Source: JBBQSF01 sp038214085
Lineage (GTDB): Bacteria > Bacteroidota > Bacteroidia > Bacteroidales > CG2-30-32-10
NCBI GenBank assembly: GCA_038214085.1
Contig: JBBQSF010000092.1
Coordinates: forward strand, 1-12,471
DNA length: 12,471 nt
Direction of reading: 5' to 3'
Shown: in pieces, positions 8,628 through 12,471 of the stretch
How the letters are laid out: every line of letters begins with the position of its first letter
Position numbering within the stretch: the first letter of the stretch is position 1
The notes under the pieces: generated by a model
Seen by the model: only the letters and a program-made list of their open reading frames with translations
Told to the model about the DNA's origin: nothing
Databases searched by the model: none
Position numbers and translations under genes: made by a program

Positions 8628-9407
8628 ATGGAAACTCAAAAAATATCACATATTATTAATAGCGAGAAGCCTGTAATTGTTATAAAAGATTTACATAAAT
8701 CCTTTGTTGATCTTGATGTTTTAAAAGGTGTTAATCTTTCTGTATTCGATGGCGAGAATGTTGCCGTTCTTGGCAAGTCAGGCAGTGGCAAATCAGTTTT
8801 AATTAAAATTATTATTGGATTGCTAAAACCGGATAGTGGAGAAGTAATTGTTTTTGGACAACATGTAGATAAATTACAAGAAAAAGAATTGAATGAATTG
8901 CGATTGCGTATAGGTTTTTCATTTCAGAACAGTGCCTTGTACGATAGCATGAGTATAAGGCAGAACTTGGAGTTCCCGCTAAAAATGAATAAAAAAAATA
9001 TAAGCAAAAAAGAAATTGGAATTGCAGTTGAAGAAGTACTGGATGCTGTTGGTTTAAAAAGTAAAATAAATGAAATGCCCAGTGACCTGTCAGGAGGGCA
9101 ACGGAAAAGGATTGGTATTGCCCGTACTTTAATTCTCCAACCTGCAATAATGTTGTACGACGAACCTACAGCAGGCTTAGATCCAATAACAAGTGGCGAA
9201 ATCAACAAACTTATTAATCAGGTGCAAGAGCAATACAAAACAAGTTCAATTATTATCACACACGACCTTACCTGTGCCAAGGAAACGGGTAACCGAGTGG
9301 CAATGCTGCTTGATGGCCGGTTTACAGGTATTGGAAAATTTGAAGATGTGTTTAAAAAAGATGATGAACACTTAAGAGGTTTCTATAATTATAATTTTAT
9401 ACAATAA
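8628..9407 (+). CDS. mlaF: MlaF-family lipid ABC transporter ATPase
   Basis: This is the cytoplasmic ATPase subunit that powers the MlaE permease. The 259-residue protein has all motifs of an active ABC ATPase: Walker A GKSGSGKS (residues 49-56), Q-loop Gln100 (FSFQNSALYD), signature LSGGQRKR (154-161), Walker B IMLYDEPT (174-181) with Asp178 and Glu179, D-loop GLDP (183-186), and switch His212 (IIITHD). The LSGGQRKRIGIARTL form and the FQNSALYDSMS sequence after the Q-loop are characteristic of MlaF and related MCE ATPases. The stretch before Walker A (DLHKSFVDLDVLKGVNLSV) is the usual first strand and A-loop region. The gene sits between mlaE (1-nt gap) and mlaD (3-nt gap), so co-translation is very likely. 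No MlaB-type STAS partner is encoded next to it. Nothing is truncated or missing. Confidence 0.95.
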   Translation: METQKISHIINSEKPVIVIKDLHKSFVDLDVLKGVNLSVFDGENVAVLGKSGSGKSVLIKIIIGLLKPDSGEVIVFGQHVDKLQEKELNELRLRIGFSFQNSALYDSMSIRQNLEFPLKMNKKNISKKEIGIAVEEVLDAVGLKSKINEMPSDLSGGQRKRIGIARTLILQPAIMLYDEPTAGLDPITSGEINKLINQVQEQYKTSSIIITHDLTCAKETGNRVAMLLDGRFTGIGKFEDVFKKDDEHLRGFYNYNFIQ

Positions 9408-9410
9408 ATC

Positions 9411-10388
9411 ATGGAAGAATCGCACAGTAAAAGGAAAGTAATAGTAGGTCTGTTTGTTTTTATCGGAATGCTTTTTCTGTTGTCAGGAATTCTCATTATC
9501 GGGAATCTGCACGAAACTTTTAAAAAGAAAATAAAAATTATCACGGTTTTTGATGATGTGAGCGGATTACAGGCAGGAAATAATATCTGGTTTTCAGGTG
9601 TAAAAATTGGAATGGTAAAAAAAATGGAATTTTTTGCACAGCGGAAAGTAATAGTAGTAATGGAAATTGAAGAAAAAACACAGCAATACATTCGCAAAGA
9701 TGCATTTGTAAAGCTAAGTACTGATGGCTTAATCGGAAATAAAATATTAATAATTTACGGCGGAACTTCCACCTCACACGAAATTGAAGAAGGTGATACC
9801 CTAAGGGTTGAAGAAACTTTTACTTCCGAAGATATGATCAAGACTTTGCAAGAAAATAACATAAATTTTTTGGCAATAACCAAAGATGTAAAAAATATTA
9901 CCAATAAGCTGGCGAATGGCGAAGGAACTATTGGTAAGTTGTTAAACGACGATGCAGTTTATACACATCTGGACTCAGCTACAGTGGCTCTTAAAAATGC
10001 AGCAAGCAAAGCACAAAAGTTAATCAGTTCGCTTTCAACTTTCAGCCAAGGACTCAATAAAAAGGGAACCCTTGCAAATGAACTCACCACAGATACTGTA
10101 GTTTTTAATTCACTGAAAACTTCAGCACTACAATTACAAAAAATGACTGATACTGCTACAGTTTTCATTAATAATTTAAAAGATGCAAGCAGCAATCCAA
10201 AAACTTCAGTTGGCGTTTTGCTTCACGACGAGGAATCAGGAGCACAACTAAAACAACTCATCAAAAATTTAGAAACAAGTTCTCAAAAACTTGATGAAGA
10301 CCTGAAAGCTGCACAAAATAATTTTTTGCTGAAAGGGTATTTTAAGAAAAAAGAAAAAGAAAAAGAAAAAACTGATGAGCAAAAATAA
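9411..10388 (+). CDS. mlaD: MlaD-family MCE-domain substrate-binding protein
   Basis: This is the periplasmic MCE subunit, expected to form a hexameric ring on the MlaE permease and hold lipid. The 325-residue product has one N-terminal membrane anchor (about residues 10-31, VIVGLFVFIGMLFLLSGIL). A single MCE domain covers about residues 40-118: FDDVSGLQAGNNIWFSGVKI and then STDGLIGNKILIIYGG are hallmark segments. The remaining 200 residues are helical and rich in Lys, Asn, Ser and Thr, and could form a coiled-coil stalk or needle. They contain three degenerate copies of a G-T/S-hydrophobic-x-x-x-L motif: GEGTIGKLLNDD (170-181), KKGTLANELTTD (217-228) and KTSVGVLLHDE (264-274). The C-terminus is a Lys/Glu tail (KKKEKEKEKTDEQK) encoded by an A-rich hexamer repeat. 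It follows mlaF by 3 nt. The MCE call is firm; the stalk role is inferred. Confidence 0.92.
   Translation: MEESHSKRKVIVGLFVFIGMLFLLSGILIIGNLHETFKKKIKIITVFDDVSGLQAGNNIWFSGVKIGMVKKMEFFAQRKVIVVMEIEEKTQQYIRKDAFVKLSTDGLIGNKILIIYGGTSTSHEIEEGDTLRVEETFTSEDMIKTLQENNINFLAITKDVKNITNKLANGEGTIGKLLNDDAVYTHLDSATVALKNAASKAQKLISSLSTFSQGLNKKGTLANELTTDTVVFNSLKTSALQLQKMTDTATVFINNLKDASSNPKTSVGVLLHDEESGAQLKQLIKNLETSSQKLDEDLKAAQNNFLLKGYFKKKEKEKEKTDEQK
10346..10371 (+). repeat. A-rich hexamer repeat (GAAAAA)n at the 3' end of mlaD
   Basis: Four tandem G-plus-A-run units of 7, 6, 6 and 7 nt encode alternating Lys-Glu in the last residues of MlaD. Gain or loss of one unit would keep the frame; a single-A slip would change only the last few residues. 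Confidence 0.7.
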
Positions 10389-10444
10389 AAAAAATCTTTG
10401 CAAATCATAGCTTCAGTAAATTTATCTAATCGGGATTAATTATC

Positions 10445-12031
10445 ATGAAAAGAAAAATATGGATTATTCTTATCGCTTGTGTGTTTTTTCTTACGGTTTT
10501 TACAATAATCCTGACAACTCTATTTTTTGAGCCCTGGTTCAGGGGAAAGATACAAGCAGTATTGAACAAAAAATACAAGGATTACACACTTGAAATAGGG
10601 AAGGTTCATTTTTATATTTACCCTTCAGGAATTGAACTGGAAAAAGTTACAATCATCTCAAAAAAAAATAAAAAAGGAAAGCCTTTATTAAATGGGGAAA
10701 TATCCTCACTCAAACTCAAAGGAATAAACTTTCTGATGGCTCTTTTTGAAAATGAAATTAATATCAAAGTAGTAACCATTTCCAATTGCAGTATTAATGG
10801 CGAGATTCCACATTCTAAGAACGCAAGTAAACCGGAAATCTCACCGATAAAAATCAAGATAGGTAAAGTTTTTTTTAACAAAATTAATCTGGCAATAACA
10901 GACTCCTCATTTGCAAAGTCCTTTTCAATGAAAGAAGGCATTTTGAAACTGTATAATTTACACGTAGAGAAAAATGATACTTTGACTCCTATTCTTGTCA
11001 ATCAGTTTGATTTCGAAGCCAGAGAACTCCTTTGGGTTTCGCCCGACAGCATTTACACATATAGCGCCAACAACATTATCTATTCCGGATTTTCTAACAC
11101 ATTAGCTGTAAAAGAATTTTCTGTCCATCCGAATTATAAGTATTATGATTTCACAGCACGGTTTAGATATGAAACAGATCGTTTTGATGCCGTTTTTAGC
11201 AATATTTACGTTCACGGTTTTTCTGCCGCAGGTTATTTTAAATCTAACAGTTTGGTATGTTCCTATATCGAAATCGGAAAAATGGAACTGGATGCATTCC
11301 GGGATAAACGAAAAGAATTTGAGCATATAAACAAAACTATATTTCAGGATATGATTTATAAATATCCAGGAATAATCAACATTGATTCTGTTGGAATTTT
11401 AAGTGGCAATATCATTTACAGAGAACACGATGAAAAAGCAAACGAAGCGGGGTATATCAGCTTTAATAAACTAAAGGTTAAGATTTACAAAATTTCAAAT
11501 CACAAAATTTACAAAACAAAAAGTGCAACTCTTGAAGTTAACGCAGAAGCTCTATTGATGGGAAAAAGTAAATTTACAATAAAATTAAAATCGAAGATCT
11601 TCGACATTTACAATACCTTTTCAGTAAGCGGAACTCTTTCCAGGTTCGAAGCAAAAGATTTGAACCCAATTCTCGAGAAAAATGCTTTTGTATATGCCAC
11701 ATCAGGCAAAATAAATGCAATGCAATTCAACTTTAATGCAAATAATGCCAAAGCCACCGGAACAATGACCTTGTACTATGATGGATTGAACCTTTCTGTA
11801 AAAAACAGTATAACTGATGATACCACTGCCTTTAAAGAGCGGATTGTATCCATTTTAACCAATATAAAAGTTTTGAATTCTAACCCGCTACCAAAAGAAG
11901 AATTGAGGGTTGGTATTATTGATTATGATAGAGATCCGGAAAAATCGCTGATTAATTATTGCTTCAAATCTGTTCTTTCAGGAGTTAAATCTAGTATTAC
12001 AAAAAAACCGAAGCAAAAAAAGAAACCGTAA
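10445..12031 (+). CDS. AsmA/DUF748-like envelope protein
   Basis: This is a 528-residue protein with a basic start (MKRK), one membrane anchor (about residues 5-28) and a beta-strand-rich periplasmic region. The segment YTLEIGKVHFYIYPSGIELEKVTI, about residues 47-70, matches the opening pattern of AsmA-type proteins. The C-terminal part has GTLSRFEAKDLNPILE followed by SGKINAMQFNFNANNAKATG and TMTLYYDGL (residues about 420-448). This pattern, G-x-I then F-x-F-x-x-N and A-x-G-x-M-x-L-Y-Y, is typical of Bacteroidota AsmA/DUF748-like proteins. The tail is Lys-rich (KKPKQKKKP). AsmA relatives are smaller cousins of TamB in the bridge-like lipid-transfer group. The gene follows mlaD by 56 nt on the same strand, so it may be read with the transporter and could provide a periplasmic path for its lipid. 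That role is an inference. An A9 run at 10660-10668 is a possible slippage site. Confidence 0.75.
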   Translation: MKRKIWIILIACVFFLTVFTIILTTLFFEPWFRGKIQAVLNKKYKDYTLEIGKVHFYIYPSGIELEKVTIISKKNKKGKPLLNGEISSLKLKGINFLMALFENEINIKVVTISNCSINGEIPHSKNASKPEISPIKIKIGKVFFNKINLAITDSSFAKSFSMKEGILKLYNLHVEKNDTLTPILVNQFDFEARELLWVSPDSIYTYSANNIIYSGFSNTLAVKEFSVHPNYKYYDFTARFRYETDRFDAVFSNIYVHGFSAAGYFKSNSLVCSYIEIGKMELDAFRDKRKEFEHINKTIFQDMIYKYPGIINIDSVGILSGNIIYREHDEKANEAGYISFNKLKVKIYKISNHKIYKTKSATLEVNAEALLMGKSKFTIKLKSKIFDIYNTFSVSGTLSRFEAKDLNPILEKNAFVYATSGKINAMQFNFNANNAKATGTMTLYYDGLNLSVKNSITDDTTAFKERIVSILTNIKVLNSNPLPKEELRVGIIDYDRDPEKSLINYCFKSVLSGVKSSITKKPKQKKKP

Positions 12032-12041
12032 CCTTCTTTTT
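12017..12041 (+). terminator. weak A/T stem around the stop of the AsmA-like gene
   Basis: AAAAAGAA (12017-12024) pairs with TTCTTTTT (12034-12041) across a 9-nt loop that contains the end of the stop codon. The 3' arm is T-rich as in an intrinsic terminator, but the stem has only one G-C pair, so strength is doubtful. It would mark the end of the mla-AsmA message. Confidence 0.3.
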
Positions 12042-12284
12042 CTAATTATTATTCACATTAAAACCAAGTCATAACTATTGAATTTATATCATAGTACATG
12101 ATGAGAAATGATAGGAAAATAGAATAATATACCAATCGATGTGATAACCTTTTAGTTCAATTTATAACCCATCTGCATTGCGCTGGCGAGATTCATTGCT
12201 GAATTAATATTAAACGAAAAATATTTATTCCTTATCATTATTTTTCAATAATAATCATTGTTGTCCGATAAAATATTAGACAAG
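12042..12284. other. AT-rich intergenic stretch, no gene seen
   Basis: All frames on both strands are broken by frequent stops. There is a small A/T palindrome, ATTATT (12237-12242) with AATAAT (12247-12252). No promoter with both consensus elements, RNA gene or coding sequence can be supported here. Confidence 0.6.
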
Positions 12285-12366
12285 CTAAAGGATGTAAATT
12301 TTTCATTTTCTTCCTTTGCCTCATTCCTGAAGGATGAATTGATTTTTAGCAATTTACATCCTTTAG
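12285..12366. repeat. 16-bp perfect inverted repeat, 50-nt spacer
   Basis: CTAAAGGATGTAAATT (12285-12300) is the exact reverse complement of AATTTACATCCTTTAG (12351-12366). The pairing stops cleanly at both ends. The spacer contains one arm of each of two further inverted repeats whose partner arms lie beyond 12366, so the structures interlock. This is the strongest non-coding signal in the window. Confidence 0.9.
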
Positions 12367-12378
12367 GACAGAGGCAAA
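12315..12378. repeat. 8-bp inverted repeat crossing the 16-bp repeat
   Basis: TTTGCCTC (12315-12322) lies inside the spacer of the 16-bp repeat, and its complement GAGGCAAA (12371-12378) lies 4 nt outside that repeat's right arm. If both paired in one RNA strand, the arrangement would be that of an H-type pseudoknot. Confidence 0.65.
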
Positions 12379-12403
12379 ATAAATTGATAAAAATCAATTT
12401 ATC
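12333..12403. repeat. 15-bp near-perfect inverted repeat
   Basis: GATGAATTGATTTTT (12333-12347) pairs with AAAAATCAATTTATC (12389-12403) with one G-T pair and no other mismatch. The right arm is also used by the local hairpin at 12379-12402, so the two pairings exclude each other. Confidence 0.75.
12379..12402. repeat. 10-bp perfect hairpin with 4-nt loop
   Basis: ATAAATTGAT (12379-12388) and ATCAATTTAT (12393-12402) are perfect complements separated by AAAA. Read on the minus strand the hairpin is followed by TTTG, so it could act as a weak terminator for a gene entering from the right edge. The stem is almost all A/T. Confidence 0.65.
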
Positions 12404-12435
12404 AAATGTCGAAAAACCAACCTCTTGTTTTTAAG

Positions 12436-12453
12436 AAACCCATAAAACCCATA
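12436..12453. repeat. 9-bp tandem direct repeat
   Basis: AAACCCATA occurs twice without a spacer. On the minus strand it reads as a Tyr-Gly-Phe Tyr-Gly-Phe pair in a short frame that comes from the window edge and ends with TGA at 12394-12396. Significance is unclear. Confidence 0.6.
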
Positions 12454-12471
12454 TTTAGCTTGGTGTTTCAT

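Noticed and set aside
8812..9208. Two overlapping antisense ORFs inside mlaF
   Set aside because: Both are opposite the conserved ABC ATPase core and have low-complexity composition; no independent evidence.
12238..12324. Minus-strand ORF starting MRQRKKMKNLHPLACL
   Set aside because: It has only 28 residues, lies within the inverted-repeat block, and overlaps another open frame on the same strand.
12394..12471. Minus-strand 25-codon frame beginning with ATG at the window edge (MKHQAKYGFYGFLKNK...)
   Set aside because: It could be the C-terminal tail of a gene from the right or a chance frame; 25 codons with no recognisable motif are not enough to call a gene.

Overview
The window is AT-rich and gene-dense, and all confident genes lie on the + strand. 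Gene content, codon choice, a lipoprotein-type TamA homologue (the TamL form) and an MlaE-MlaF-MlaD cluster without MlaA, MlaB or MlaC all point to a member of the Bacteroidota. I cannot assign a genus from sequence alone. No tRNA, rRNA, CRISPR array, transposase or phage gene is visible.

Layout: (1) 1-313 is a leader region holding one plausible 41-residue single-span membrane protein (132-257). (2) 314-7668 is a two-gene unit: tamB, a very large inner-membrane-anchored periplasmic protein, overlaps by one base with tamL, a lipidated Omp85 outer-membrane barrel. (3) 7669-7831 is a spacer with an imperfect hairpin. (4) 7832-10388 is a tightly packed mlaE-mlaF-mlaD unit (1-nt and 3-nt gaps) encoding an MCE-type lipid ABC transporter. 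(5) 10445-12031 is an AsmA/DUF748-like protein, 56 nt downstream of mlaD. (6) 12032-12471 has no convincing gene. Its right-hand end (12285-12403) carries several interlocking perfect or near-perfect inverted repeats.

Taken together, the genes form an envelope lipid and outer-membrane biogenesis island. TamB and the AsmA-like protein belong to the group of long beta-rich bridge-type proteins thought to carry lipids across the periplasm. MlaEFD energises lipid movement at the inner membrane. TamL is the outer-membrane partner of TamB. That these two arms work together is an inference from adjacency. Each family is known, so the least explained signal in the window is the repeat cluster near the right edge.
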